64,000 nucleotides of DNA, taken from Juglans regia. Taxonomy: Eukaryota > Streptophyta > Magnoliopsida > Fagales > Juglandaceae. Shown one piece after another: positions 23,998-36,495 of this stretch (position 1 is its first letter; the number at the start of each line of letters is the position of its first letter). Where the stretch lies: assembly GCF_001411555.2 (NCBI RefSeq), contig NC_049905.1, forward strand, positions 1,302,001-1,366,000, given 5' to 3'. The notes under the pieces were generated by a model. It did not search any database and was not told where the DNA came from. It saw only the letters and a list, made by a program, of their open reading frames with translations. Made by a program: the position numbers and the translations under genes.

Positions 23998-25997
23998 ATG
24001 GCGAAGCCCGGATGCTGCAGCGGCTTCCTCGAAGCCTCGAAACCGTACTTTGCAATGATATCGTTACAATTCGGCTATGCCGGAATGAACATCCTTAGTA
24101 AAGTTTCTCTCAACGGAGGGATGAGCCACTACGTGCTGGTGGTTTATCGCCATGCCTTTGCAACTGCGGTCATCGCCCCCTTCGCTTTCATTTTCGAGAG
24201 GTTTGAATTCAAGAATTCTATCCCGGACAAGCTTTTCAATTCACTTATTTTCCCGTCTGTGTATGAAATAATCTTCGGGGTTCTGATGCATGAACGTCGT
24301 TTAATTCCCTTTCAGGAAAGCGCAGCCAAGGATTACATTTCCAGTATTTGTGCAGATATTTTTCCTCGCTCTTCTTGGGTCAGTCCTTAATTAGTTTATT
24401 CCTTGTCGAGATTATCAGAATTTCTTGGCTTTATCTGTGAGTCCTGATCAGGGTGATTTTGTTTCTGTTTGACAGTCCGGTGATTGATCAGAACTTCTAT
24501 TATGCGGGGCTGAAATATACGTCGCCAACTTTCTCATGCGCAATAAGCAACATGCTCCCTGCCATGACGTTTGTCATGGCAGTCATATTCAGGTATGCAA
24601 AAAAGCAACCAATATCATCATACATTCATATATATTGAATTAAATTCGCGTTCCTGAGAATTAATTGGGCTAAACTTTTTAACTGGTGCAATGAAAATTA
24701 AAATAAATTAAAGGATGGAGAAGATGAGCCTGAAGAAAGTAAGGTGCCAAGCAAAGATAGTGGGAACCGCAGTGACAGTGGCTGGGGCTATGCTAATGAC
24801 TTTGTACAAAGGACCCATAGTGGAGATGGTTTGGTCGAAGCACATCCATCCTCCTAAATCTTATGCGACAAATTCCTCTGCAAACAGCGACAAGGACTGG
24901 TTCAAGGGCTCCATCTTTCTTATCATCGCTACCCTTGCCTGGTCGGGCCTTTTTGTTTTGCAAGTAAGTAATATTATTGCAAGAAGATGTTTGTTGTTGC
25001 TGTTTTTTTTTGGTCTTTCTTGTAGGAAAAACTTAGAAAAACGGTTTTGTATGTCTGATGTTAATTTCATATTTCAGACACATGCGTTGAAGACATACAA
25101 GAATCATCAGCTGTCTCTTACATCTCTGGTGTGCTTTGTGGGCACTCTTCAAGCCATTGCTGTCACCTTTGTCATGGAGCACAAAACCTCAGTTTGGAAA
25201 ATTGGCTTTGACATGAATCTCCTTGCTGCCGCCTATGCTGTAAGAATCTTTGTATCTTTCTGTCTGTGTACTGATCAGTTTGCGATGAGCAGTGCATGCA
25301 TGCACCACGAGGCCGGTACTATAAAACACGTGTCAATTATCTGTTGATGATATCTTTTCTAAAACTTTCTTTCAGGGAATCGTGACATCAAGCATTTCAT
25401 ACTATGTCCAAGGGCTAGTGATAAAGAAAAAAGGACCCGTCTTTGCAACTGCTTTTAGCCCCTTGATGATGATAATTGTAGCCATTCTGGGCTCCTTCAT
25501 CCTGGCAGAGAAGATCTTTCTTGGAGGGTAATTTAATTAACTTCCTCTGATGATCTTTTCACTCAAACTTCTTGCATGCATGGATGCCATCCTTAATTAT
25601 CCAAAGAGATATTAACTGTGACGTCATATATATATATATATATATATATATTACTTGAAGCATAATTATTAATATATGATTATCATTTAATTAGTAGATC
25701 TATTATAAGTAATATAACAGATAAATCATGTCATGTGGTGGGTGCAGTGTGCTGGGTTCTATCTTGATTGTAATGGGACTTTACTCAGTCCTATGGGGAA
25801 AGCACAAAGAGAGTGTGGAGAATAAAGCTCATGCGGAAGAGATACCAGATGCTATAAAGGTTGCTCAAGTAAGTGGGAAGCTGGCTGTTACAATAATCGG
25901 GGATATTGAAGCAAATGAAATCCAAATGGGAAAGGGATCATCAGATGATCATCAAGAATTAGCGGCCACTAACAAAGATCTCGTCTGCTGCCGTTAG
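23998..25997 (+). CDS. WAT1-related (nodulin-21 / UMAMIT type) EamA membrane transporter, 7 exons
   Basis: Exons are 23998-24200, 24316-24378, 24476-24592, 24714-24963, 25078-25239, 25376-25527 and 25748-25997. All borders are GT-AG and the sum is 1197 bp, 398 aa. Family hallmarks are visible: YAGMNILSKVSLNGGMSHYV and the VVYRHAFAT motif in the first membrane segments, GPVIDQNFYYAGLKYTSPTF, SNMLPAMTFVMA, VAGAMLMTLYKGP, then a second EamA repeat with GIVTSSISYYVQGLVIKKKG, FATAFSPLMMI, and SFILAEKIFLGG, VLGSILIVMGLYSVLWGK. About ten membrane helices fit. The C-terminal ~60 residues are hydrophilic and presumably cytosolic. Plant relatives move amino acids or auxin-related compounds at the plasma membrane or tonoplast; the substrate here cannot be read from sequence. 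The first ATG after the TATA box is chosen. The gene looks intact. Confidence 0.92.
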
Positions 25998-26827
25998 CAA
26001 TATGCCAAAATGAATTCCAGATCATCGAGCTGGCAACTCGGTCCTATGCATGCATGAAATTAAGCTAGCCAGCCAAGACACAAAATGATCATATCATAGA
26101 GCCATAGGGACGGATGGATATTGCATGGGGATGGGCTTTTTGTCTTATTCATCCCCCATTTTGTTATCTTTTTTTTTTTTTTTTTTTTTTTTTTGTCTTT
26201 CCATAATATAATTGGACAAGTTTGGGTTTTTATCTAAGGTATCATGTATATTTTCGATAATAAACAAAAGACTTCAATGAGTAAATGGAATCATATTAAT
26301 ATATATATATATATATATATGATCAGAATCTTGGAGATCAGTAGTTTCTCAATATATTATATATATATATATATAAATATATATCCGATGATGATCTATT
26401 TGGAGGAGTACTACTACATGATGGCGTGTCTCACTGAATAACTCTGGGAATTTTGGTATTTTCACGTACTGTGTTGACATCTGATTCAGATTCCAGTACT
26501 AGTACTGATCGATAGTGCTGGTTGACATATATAGATGTATATATATATATATTGCGCCAGATCGATGAATCCTAGCAAGCTAGCTGCTATTTGCATGCTT
26601 GGAGGCATTTATATTATTAATGTTGCCAGAATCTTAGAGGATTGCATCTATTTTTTGGCATCTGATACCAGCGGCCATTCCCTAGCTAGATGAGATCACT
26701 AGCTTAGTTCCACGTACAAGCTGTGATCAATTAAGCACAAGATCTTCCATACATATGCATGCGTATCCCTTTGATTTATACGTAACAGCACAAGAAGATA
26801 TATAATAGGCCAGTCATCATGTGAAAG

Positions 26828-26867
<40 letters not shown>

Positions 26868-27544
26868 TATATACGCGCGTACAACATGATTGCATGGTAT
26901 ATATCATGCATGTGTACAAGTGGGAAACCACTAACTTATAAAGTTCAATCTCCAACTGCATGATGATCTGCATCATGCATGCATGGTACTGAATATTGGT
27001 GCATGCAGCATGCACAGCTGATCATCGATCTAGCTAGCTACGTCACTCTCTCGCTCGAATATGATCTCTCAGAAAAACAAAAACCATAGTAATTATTTAC
27101 TTCTGTTGGCAGTAGTAATTTCTTTCTTCTATCGTTACATGATAAAAACAAGTTATTATAATAAGATGACCGGACCTATAGCAAGCTCTGATATGTATGT
27201 ATATGATGCATATATATATATATATAGGAGAACATGATTCAAGGATCATCATCATCATCATCATATATATATATAATTAACATGATAAGCTCATGTATTA
27301 ATAAATATGCACGTAACGAAGCGGGTGGTTTTGAAGTCTTAATTAATTAATCTGTGTAGCAAAATATAAAGGATATAGCTAGCTGACAATGGTTAACTTG
27401 GGTTCCAATCTAAACAAAAAAAAAAAAAAAAAAGATTTAGAGAAATAATTACACAAATTAATTAACCACCCTCCAACTAGCTAGTACTACCATTCAATTA
27501 ATTTGCAATTATCAACCCCACCCTCAAATTATCAATTTAATTTG

Positions 27545-27547
<3 letters not shown>

Positions 27548-27581
<34 letters not shown>
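27548..27581. repeat. (TA)n tract
   Basis: About 34 bp of alternating T and A. Confidence 0.85.
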
Positions 27582-27584
<3 letters not shown>

Positions 27585-27821
27585 CCCAATAAATTACAAT
27601 ATGCATGCATGCATGCAGCATATATATGTATCCCTCTTTTCCCTTAAAAATAAGAAAAAAATTACTCCTAAAAGGTCTCAAAAATGAAAAAAGACTCCTA
27701 CTAATTAATAAAAAATTAATTTTTAGATGAAACGAGTTTTTAAAATAAAACATATATATATATATGCATTCTATTTTTTTTCTTTACATTTCTCAATTTT
27801 TTTATGAGGACTGCTACATCT

Positions 27822-27972
27822 ACAAAAGAATTATACAAAAATAATCTTACAAATTGACGTGGCTTCATCTGATCCATTAGATTTACGTTATAATAAAAGT
27901 AATTTTACAATCTGACGAATCATATCAATCCATGTCAGTTTGTGAGATTGTTTTTGTATAATCACTTTGTGG
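27822..27972. repeat. Miniature inverted-repeat element with ~40-bp arms
   Basis: The left arm runs through ATTATACAAAAATAATCTTAC and AATTGACGTGG. The inverse lies at about 27930-27972 (CCATGTCAG, GAGATTGTTTTTGTATAAT). Arms are imperfect but clearly paired, the centre is AT-rich, and there is no coding capacity. Confidence 0.65.
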
Positions 27973-28096
27973 CTAGAGTATTTCCCTTTTTTCGTTCTTT
28001 ACAAATATTCAATTTTATGCTCTTTATCATGTATTTATAAATTTTAATATTCTTAATAATTTGTTTTCTCATTTTTATATTTTTTTACCAATTAAG

Positions 28097-28097
<1 letters not shown>

Positions 28098-28132
<35 letters not shown>
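28098..28132. repeat. (TA)n tract
   Basis: About 35 bp of alternating T and A. Confidence 0.85.
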
Positions 28133-28138
<6 letters not shown>

Positions 28139-28423
28139 ATTAAAACTCTGATCACCCGCCCAGTATTAATTAGCTGGATCGGATGCAGTAGTAGTACTTG
28201 ATTTACAGAATATATAAGTGGGCATGCAGTGTGCATTAAGCTGCTTGATAAAAACCTTTATTCGATCGTAACAAACTAAAGTACGGTTCCATATATTTTT
28301 AGGTGGCCAAGTTGCATTAAATATTCCTCATTACATGAAATTAGAATATCTCCAATAGCCATCTTAATTTGAATCCCCTGAGCTTTCACTTCATCAGTTG
28401 AGAAAAATCATGCATGGATCTTA

Positions 28424-28428
<5 letters not shown>

Positions 28429-28469
<41 letters not shown>
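28429..28469 (+). repeat. (CT)20 microsatellite
   Basis: An uninterrupted CT dinucleotide tract. Confidence 0.95.
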
Positions 28470-28471
<2 letters not shown>

Positions 28472-28604
28472 TGTACGATTTGATAGAAATTAAAGCATCT
28501 AGATTTGTTCTTATACATGATGTATAATGGGTCAGTTTTGGTTTCATATAGACGATCGAAGAGAGACCGATCAATAAGATCAGATGCTCAGAATATATAC
28601 ATAC

Positions 28605-28645
<41 letters not shown>

Positions 28646-30575
28646 CCATACATGCATGCATACATGCAATGGATCTCATGCAGAATTTAACGAAGCCGCC
28701 CTCCTTGACTTTAAGTCTCTTGATGCATGATTTATATATAAAGTAGTACTAATAAATTATCTTAATTTATTTATGGAATATTCTGTTATATATATAAGCT
28801 GTAAGTATATACTAATGGAAATCGGAATCATTTAAGGAAAAAGAAATTAAGATAATTTAATTAAGACATATATAATTTGTTGGCCAATTAATAATTAAGA
28901 ATCAGAACATGACATCATGCAGACATTCTCCGAGTACGATGACTACTACTACATTAAGCAATAATAAAGCATATAATATATATATAATAAAAGTAATTAA
29001 AATTAATCATCTAGAAGAACATCATGACATTAATTAACGACTAATTAGCATCTAATTAAGTTATAATATCTGTAGGTAGAAATATACATTAATTTATTGT
29101 CCGACGACAATTAATGCATGCGAAATGAATTAGGAAGATAGGATTCTCATAACAACATTAGTTCTAACAAGAATATGCGATATGTTGGTGCGTGCATGCA
29201 TGCATGGCAGATCAAAACGTACCAATTCTAGGTACTCATGATCAGCTGCCACCATATATTATAAATATATATATAGTTCCAAAATGATTTTCTCATGAAA
29301 TAATGTAGTTAACTAGCTAAAGAAATTTATGGGTTTAACTGATCATCTCATAAAACCAGTTTAACAAGAGAGGATTACTCATTTATTAGAGCATCCACAG
29401 TTTGGCTAATAGACCCCAAAAATAGTATATATTGGATTATGCAATTTCAAAAGGATATGACTTTTAGGTACAGTAATTTGGGATTGGTGGTTATATTTGA
29501 TGGTTCCTCTAGAGAAACCAAATTGATTAAAAAATATTTTCAGGTACTTAATATTTCCTTTGCTTTTCTTATGCACCATTTATTTTGTTTCAAAGTTTTT
29601 TTTTTCTAGTTATTGTTGGGTTCAATATTTCATATTTAGGATTTTTTTGGATTGATTTGTGATTATTCAACAAGACATTATCACAGGTAATGTAAGATTA
29701 TTCTTCAACACTAACTACCTAATTATGATATTTTACAATATAATATATATATATATATATTTATATATAAATTAGGCACTAGACGTCATCGAATTTATTT
29801 TATTCTTCACATACATGATGCATGCATGCATATGGATATTATAATTAGCATCGATTGATCTTAGTTGTGCATGCATGCACTTATCAAGTAAATATCGCCA
29901 TTACTCTTTCTTCAAAATTGTAATAGCTTCTTTAATTTTGCTTAATTTGTTTAGTTTTGCACTTGACAATATATATATATATATAGAAATAATAAACTTA
30001 TTATCTCAACCAATTTATAAATCTGAAGCAAATAATAATATATTAAATCCCTTGTTTAATTTTCCCCTTTGATGATCTTTAATTTGATAATCACCATATA
30101 TATTTATTAATTATATATGCATCATAGCGGGCGGGCCATATATCCATAATCATGATCTGTCATGAAAAAATCCGAGATCGATCGATCGAGTTCATCCGAT
30201 TATATGAAATATATATTAAATTGAGGATATTAATTAATTAATGCCAATAATTTAGTTAATATATATATATATAGGGCCAGTACGTACTGTTGATAATTAC
30301 CAACGTCAAGACCACCTGAAAGTGCGACAGACAGCGATATATTGTCGATCCTCCGCATATATTATTATTGCCTTTTCCATACTTTAGAGTACTACTGATC
30401 ATGTTCTCTTTATTTAAGCTGATGATCGAGAATACCACTTACGTACACACTTCTTATCGATCGTGAATAATTAAAAAAAAAAAAAGGTATAACAACATTC
30501 ATATATATTAAGTAAAAAAAAGGCATATAATCCGAGACAAAAGCTAGCAATGCTAATCTGAATGGGAATGCACTA

Positions 30576-30576
<1 letters not shown>

Positions 30577-30622
<46 letters not shown>

Positions 30623-30676
30623 GTGGGCAATTAGGAATCGACAATCATTCTTGCATGATTAAGAACAATTTGGGCC

Positions 30677-30715
<39 letters not shown>

Positions 30716-30735
30716 GTATACACACACGTATACAC
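30577..30735. repeat. Compound microsatellite: (TA)n, then (TA)n joined to (CA)n
   Basis: A (TA) run at 30577-30614 is followed after about 60 bp by (TA)n changing into (CA)n with CGTATACACACACGTATACACA units. Such TA-to-CA transitions typically arise by slippage and point change. Confidence 0.85.
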
Positions 30736-30777
30736 ATGCACATATATATTTCGTGGATAATGATATTATCATGCATT

Positions 30778-30917
30778 CACTATAAGAAAACTGTTTATTT
30801 GTAGATAATTATTTCTTGCAAAAATAATTATTTCCTGTAGAAATGAATCTGTTTTCATCACAAATAGTCATTATCGTTATAAATAATCATTCACAAATAC
30901 TCGTTTTTCTTTTAGTG
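30778..30917. mobile_element. CACTA-type MITE, copy 2 (140 bp)
   Basis: It begins CACTATAAGAAAACTGTTTATTTGT and ends TTTTTCTTTTAGTG, a terminal inverted repeat with a few changes from copy 1 at 9128. It is flanked by ATT on both sides, a 3-bp target duplication. It lacks coding capacity. The two copies share the first ~25 bases apart from single changes, so they belong to one family. Confidence 0.88.
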
Positions 30918-31349
30918 ATTTAAGAATTTATTATATTTTTCTTTCATGAAGAGTGAAGATCAGTGCAGGATGCATGGCTCAAATAATTAATACTGTTGTT
31001 TTCTTTGGGGGGTGTTTGTCATTATAAGTGAATGATTTGTTCCTGATTAACTTGGTTTGTGATCTTCCTACAATCTTCCACTATAAGAATATTATACTAT
31101 ATATACGTGTGGATGTGAAACTTGAATTTTTTTTTTTTTTATATATATTCTTTTAAGATGGAGTCTAATTTTTTACAAAAATTTATGTGAAATTTATCTG
31201 TTTGAAACTTGTATAATTTATTTCTCTTCCTTTATATATATATATATACACGTAATTAAAAAATCAGAATAATTAGCAAAGGAGCTGGCTAGCTAGGCGT
31301 TGGATATAAGCTAATTTTGTGCAAAGAGAAGGTCGAGATGAAGTGTATA

Positions 31350-32395
31350 TCTGCCTATTACTTAAAAGCGCCTATATGTGTACTGTTTATTACTGTTCAT
31401 CAACAGTAATGAACAGTAAAGCAGCCTTTTTTTTTTTTGTCCGTTTGAATGCCAATGTGCGACGTAATATTGCAATCGTGTGTAGAAAATGAGAGAGGAA
31501 GAAAGAAAAAGTGGAAAAAAATATTGATTTTTAAGTTTTAAATGAACAATAAAGAAGCTGTTTTTTTTTTCTTCGCATGTTTTTTTCTCATATCCTATTA
31601 CTGTTTATTATATCATACACTAAAAATCAACTTTAATTTATAAAATACTAATTTTTTATCATTAAATAAATGATGAAATTTTACTGTACATTTTTAAGAG
31701 AAAAAAACTATCTAATTAATTTGAATTTTTAATATAATTTAAATTTCATAATAAATGATGAACATAAATAAATAATAATTTTATTCTTATACATTAGACT
31801 ATTTTAATATTCGAAATTACACTTTATTTTTTTCTTCAATTTGACAGATGTGGCAAACGTGCTTTTTTTTATCAATTAGAAAATCTTACGCCATACAGGA
31901 TTTTACACAAGTACCACTAATTTCAAAGTAACCAAGTTTGATTAAATGGTAAAAATTTAAATACTGATTTAAATTAATTTAAAATAGATAATTAACATAT
32001 AAATATCATATCATAAATAAATTATCAAATTTAATTTATAAAATACTAATATTTCATCATTAAATAAATGATGAAATTTTGTTAAATATTTTTAAAAAAG
32101 TATAACTATATAAATAATTAGAGTTTTAACATAATTTAAATATGATAATATTCTTAATTAACTAAAGAGAACTGCTACAACTAACGAAAAAGTAGTCTGA
32201 AAATATGTCCTGAATGTGTATTTCATTTTTTTATTTTTCTTTTCTTTTATTTTTCATGTATTTTTTTAATCATCATAAATATTTTTAAAAAAATAAAAAA
32301 TTTACAACATCATTACAAAAATATTTCCTCAATCACTAGATAAAAAAAAATAAAAAAGAAAATTAGGCAAACGTCCCTTGGACGTTACCTACTGC

Positions 32396-32398
<3 letters not shown>
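31350..32398 (+). mobile_element. Non-autonomous Helitron (about 1.05 kb)
   Basis: The 5' end is TCTGCCTATTACTTAAAAGC, preceded by A. The 3' end is CTAG followed by T. Eight bases before CTAG stands a 7-bp hairpin, AACGTCC-CTT-GGACGTT. A TC start, CTRR end, a short hairpin just inside the 3' end and insertion between A and T are the hallmarks of Helitrons. Near the 5' end are TACTGTTTATTACTGTTCATC and its inverse ACAGTAATGAACAGTAAA. No Rep/helicase coding is present, so it depends on an autonomous partner. Confidence 0.8.
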
Positions 32399-32431
<33 letters not shown>

Positions 32432-32884
32432 ACTTTCTAATTGATTCGATCTTATTGGGAAGTTGGGTACGTAATTTCCAATCTTACTTTTAAGTAATAT
32501 ATATTACATGAACTGTTAATTGATGTTTGGAAGGAATTAGGAAGAAAAGCAGCCAATAGTGAATTGAAATCATGAACCCTGACCAAGCACACTAACTCGA
32601 ATAATAATTCCCACCACCTGCTTCCACGTTCCCTAGCTCCCTCCTGATCTCTGATCTCTTGTTTTTATTTGTATTTTCCTCCTCTTTTATTTGCCGATTT
32701 CACATCATACGCACTAGATCATGAGAGAATGATAAGTTATAACTCAATTACCAATTAATGGCATATATGATTTGCAGCTCCAATAAAATAATATTCCCTC
32801 TTCAAAGTTTTTCTTTCTTTATTACCATTCATTCATTGATTTCACCATAGATAACTAGCTTTACATCCATAGAACCTAATTAAA

Positions 32885-33250
32885 AGTTAGTTTGAATACT
32901 TAGAATATCTTAGTATATTTGTAATTAGTAGTGAAATGGTTTGAGTTAAGATGTTTTATTGAATTTTGAAAAATGAGAGAGAAAAAGTTGAATAAAAATA
33001 TTATAAAATTAAAATATTGTTTGAATATAATTTGTTAATGTTATTTTTATGTTGAAATTTGAAAAATTAGTATTGTTTTTTGTTTTAGAGTTTGAAAAAA
33101 TTATAATGATTAGATAATGATTAAATGAAAAAGTTGGAGATTTTAAATTGAAAAATGTGTTATGTTTAAGTAATGTTTTAGAAGAAAATATATAAAAATA
33201 TATGAGAATACTTGAGAACAATTATATTGACAAACAGACTCTAAGACTAC
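32885..33250. repeat. Third copy of the AT-rich element seen at 5403-5795
   Basis: The motifs TTTGAGTTAAGATG, TTGAATAAAAATATTATAAAATT, ATTTGAAAAATTAG and AAATTATAATGATTAGATAATG follow the same order as in the earlier pair, with more divergence and a longer tail. Confidence 0.45.
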
Positions 33251-33464
33251 ATACCATCCATGAAATATAATACGTACGTGAATGGCGTACGTAATTCCAA
33301 ATTCACAAATTATTTTAGTTTTTGCTAAGAAGGTGCATGCAGCATGATTCGTATTTTTCTGAAAATAACAATATATAGTTACCATGTCTTTAATGTTCCA
33401 TCTCCAGCTGAATCCTCCTTCGAGTCCTAGTTGTAAGAGTAATGCTAGGCTGATGCCCAGCAGT

Positions 33465-33690
33465 TAGGGGTGATACCCACCCCCTACGGGGCGGGGCCAC
33501 CCCTCCCCCGCCACCCGCCCCCGCATATGCGGAAGTGGGATTTTTTTCCCCGGACCCTGCCCCCGCATAGGCGGGGGCGGGGTCCCCCATCTGCTGCCCG
33601 GGGTGCGGGGGTGGACCCCCACCCGTCCGCACCCCCGCACATGGCCCAGTACTTTTTTCTGGGCCCTAAATGGCCCAGAATCAGTTTTTG
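33465..33690. repeat. Left subterminal GC-rich region of the hAT element
   Basis: Repeated CCCCCGC, GCGGGGGC and GGGCCC words fill the region. Frames running through it (33390-33632 minus, 33470-33730 plus) are Gly/Pro/Arg composition artefacts. Subterminal repeats of this sort are known transposase binding sites in hAT elements; the role here is inferred. Confidence 0.6.
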
Positions 33691-34221
33691 GGCCCCTTTG
33701 GGCCCATTATTTAGATTAAAAAAAATATAAATTTAAAAACAGAAAAGAAATAATTTTTTTTTGATAAGTAGATATTAAGTTTTAAATATTAAATAATTAA
33801 GTAATATTCATCACTAAGGCAGTAAGACACTATGCTACAATAAATAGTTTACAATTATACAAATGAAGAGAACTAATAAACTATTACACTATTACAAACT
33901 CTTCTAAAAAAAATAAATATTACAAATTGTATAATTAACTATTGTAGCAACATTACAATAATTGCAAATTAAGAAAATTAATTTTGGGGTGGAGCCGTAG
34001 TTGTGAGTTCACTGAGTTGTGTCGAATGTCGATTGCTGTGAGACTGAAAATCAATAAGTTAAAAATAAAAGTTAATAAGTCAAAAAACTGAAATATTAAT
34101 AAGTTAAAAATAAAACAAATTAGAATTAAAAATTTATAAAAATGAAACAAAGTTTTAAATGCAAAAAACAATTAGGGAAGAAATTATGCAAACCATGGCA
34201 ATGGTGAGTCCAATACAAAAG

Positions 34222-36495
34222 TCATACTGCATCGGAGGTAGCCGTAAACGCCGTCTCATGTATCACTATAAGTATTAAATTTGAAATGAAATTAATGAAT
34301 ACCAATTAAATGAAAATAAATAAATGAAAATAAATAAATGAAAATAAGAAATTAGTATAAATACCAGATCCAGACTGATCATCACCCTCCTCCTCGACGT
34401 CGGCCTCCTCATATTCAAGAACATCCGGAACATGAATTGGAGTTCCTTTGATCCAATTCTGCGTGCAAATCAAAGCCTCCACAGTGGCAGGAGCTAATGA
34501 ACTCCGAAATGAATCTAATACACATCCTCCAGTGCTAAAGGCCGACTCTGAGGCTACTGTGCTAACAATGATGGCCAAAAGTGTGCGGGCTATCTCTCCA
34601 AGGATGGGATACTTCACAGCATTCACCTTCCACCAACTTAATATATCGAAATCTCGTGAAAATGGTAGAATCACTGCTGCTAAGTATCTGTCTATCTCTG
34701 ACTGAGCCTCTACAGAAGTCCGGAGGAAGGGGGTCTGCTCATACCTCTCACCCCACTCCAATTTACGCCTTTTCCCACTCTCGACTTCAGGAAACTGTAA
34801 GCCTGAGGCTGAGGGGGTAGATGTAGGTGCCGCAATATTACCACCCTGCAGGGTGGAAAACTCATCAAATAATCTAGTAAGGGTTTCCCGAACCCTTGCT
34901 GCAATAAGCTCTGCCCATACTTGCCCGTACGCAAGGCCCAATCCAAATATCATGCCATCCAACTTATACCTCGGGTCAAAGACGACAGCTACATATAACA
35001 AAATATTAGCCCTAGTTAAATCTCCCAAATACTTGTCGTACTTTGACCTCATAATCAATGCCATCTCCCGCAGCCTAATGTGACCACCCGCGACCATGTC
35101 ATCTAATTCTTCTTTTACCCTACATATTTGCTGGCATACAACATTGGATGTAGGGTACAAAGTTCCAGATAGCCTCATGGTGATATCGTAAAAAAGCCTC
35201 AAAAACTCTACAAAAATAGTTACAATTTCCCAATCATCAGCTACGGGTTTCCCCAATCCCCCGTGATCATCAAAATATTTTACATATTGGATGTCTTCAT
35301 CACCCAATAATGCAAATGCCAGCCTATATTCTTGGGCCGCCTCCAACAAAAAAAATGTTGAGTTCCATCGTGTAGGCATATCAGTACAAAGACCATTCTT
35401 AGATGTTAGACCCGCAGATCTCGCAGCAACCTTGAATTTCTCTAACCTTGAAGGAGAAGATCTCACCCATCTCACAGCAGTCCTAACTCGAGCAATCGAG
35501 TCATGAAGGTCTCTCAAACCATCACTGACAATCAAATTCAGAATATGTGCTGCACATCTCACATGCAGACACTCACCACCCATAAGTGTCTTATTTGCCT
35601 CTCTAAGATAAGTTTTCAAATGTCCTAATGCAACATCATTAGACGATGCATTATCGACTGTGACTATAACAACTCGACTCAAACCCCACTCTTTTATTGA
35701 AGCCTCCAAGGCCTTCCCAACTGTCTCACCCTTATGATTGGTGATTTTACAAAATTTTATAATTTTCTTGTGTAATGTCCAATGGCAATCAATAAAATGC
35801 ACAGTCAAAGACATATAATTAAAATTTTGGATCGATGTCCAAGTGTCAGTGGTGAGACAAACAAATTGATCCGCCAATTGACCCCTCAACTTCTCATTTT
35901 CAATGTAAAAATACTTTTTTACATCCTTTGCCACCGTGTGGCGAGAGAGAATATTAAACATTGGTTCCAAGTAGTGAGAATACGTTTGGAACCCTTTCCC
36001 GTCTACAATTTGAAAAGGTAGCTCGTCCATTATGACCATACGAACTAGATGTCTTCTACACTCATCGGGATCATACTTAGTATACCCCCTCAAACTTGCA
36101 CCCCCACTAGTCCCATCCGCCATTTTTTGAAGTCCAACTTTTAGCCTAGATTGGCTTTTATCTTGTAATGATCTTAATATTGGACTTTTTTTGCATTGCT
36201 CTTCTAAGTGCACCTTTAATTGTGAGGTGCCATGTTTCCTATAGTGGCATCCATAAATTTTGCCACAATGGTTACACTTGGCTTGGGGGTTACTTGAGTC
36301 ACCACCCTCTAGTTTGGTGAAATGACTCCAAACTATTGAAGCAGGTTTCTTGCTGGGCTTGGGGGTGGGGCAAGGTGCCGTAGGGCTAGGGGTAGGGGTA
36401 TGAGTAGGAGGGGTAGGTGTAGGTGTAGGGGTAGGGGTAGGGGTGCCCTCGGCCTGAAAAGGAGAGCTCGCACTCAAATCCGCTGGCACATCCAT
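34222..36495 (-). CDS. hAT-family transposase with BED zinc finger and hATC dimerisation domain
   Basis: An open frame of 729 codons runs 36495-34306. A Pro/Thr-rich head (residues 17-50) precedes a BED zinc finger (C74, C77, H96, C101). The RNase-H-like catalytic core shows LTTDTWTS (D217), VTVDNASSND (D281) and CAAHILNLIV. The C-terminal hATC region shows ILSWWKVN, then VSTVASESAFSTGG with the expected catalytic Glu at 650. The frame as read ends in an odd hydrophobic tail from AT-rich sequence. A donor at 34365 (G/GTATTT) and an acceptor at 34266 would replace that tail with a 14-residue hydrophilic end stopping at 34222, giving 724 aa. This splice is inferred. I saw no frameshift or stop in the core. 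Enzyme action: cut-and-paste transposition making 8-bp target duplications. Confidence 0.9.

Larger units (their letters stand above)
25998..31349. other. About 5 kb of AT-rich intergenic DNA with many (TA)n tracts
   Basis: After the 3' end of the transporter gene, this region shows no protein-like frame. It holds poly-T near 26171-26203, numerous (TA)n runs, TGCATGCA words, a miniature element (27822-27972), a (CT)20 tract and a CACTA-type MITE. Short frames here translate to Ile/Tyr repeats from TA tracts. Confidence 0.6.

Noticed and set aside
28386..28679. Frame with an Arg-Glu repeat and an Ile-Tyr repeat
   Set aside because: Direct product of the (CT)n and (TA)n microsatellites.
33390..33730. 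Gly/Pro/Arg-rich frames on both strands
   Set aside because: They come from the GC-rich subterminal repeats of the hAT element.
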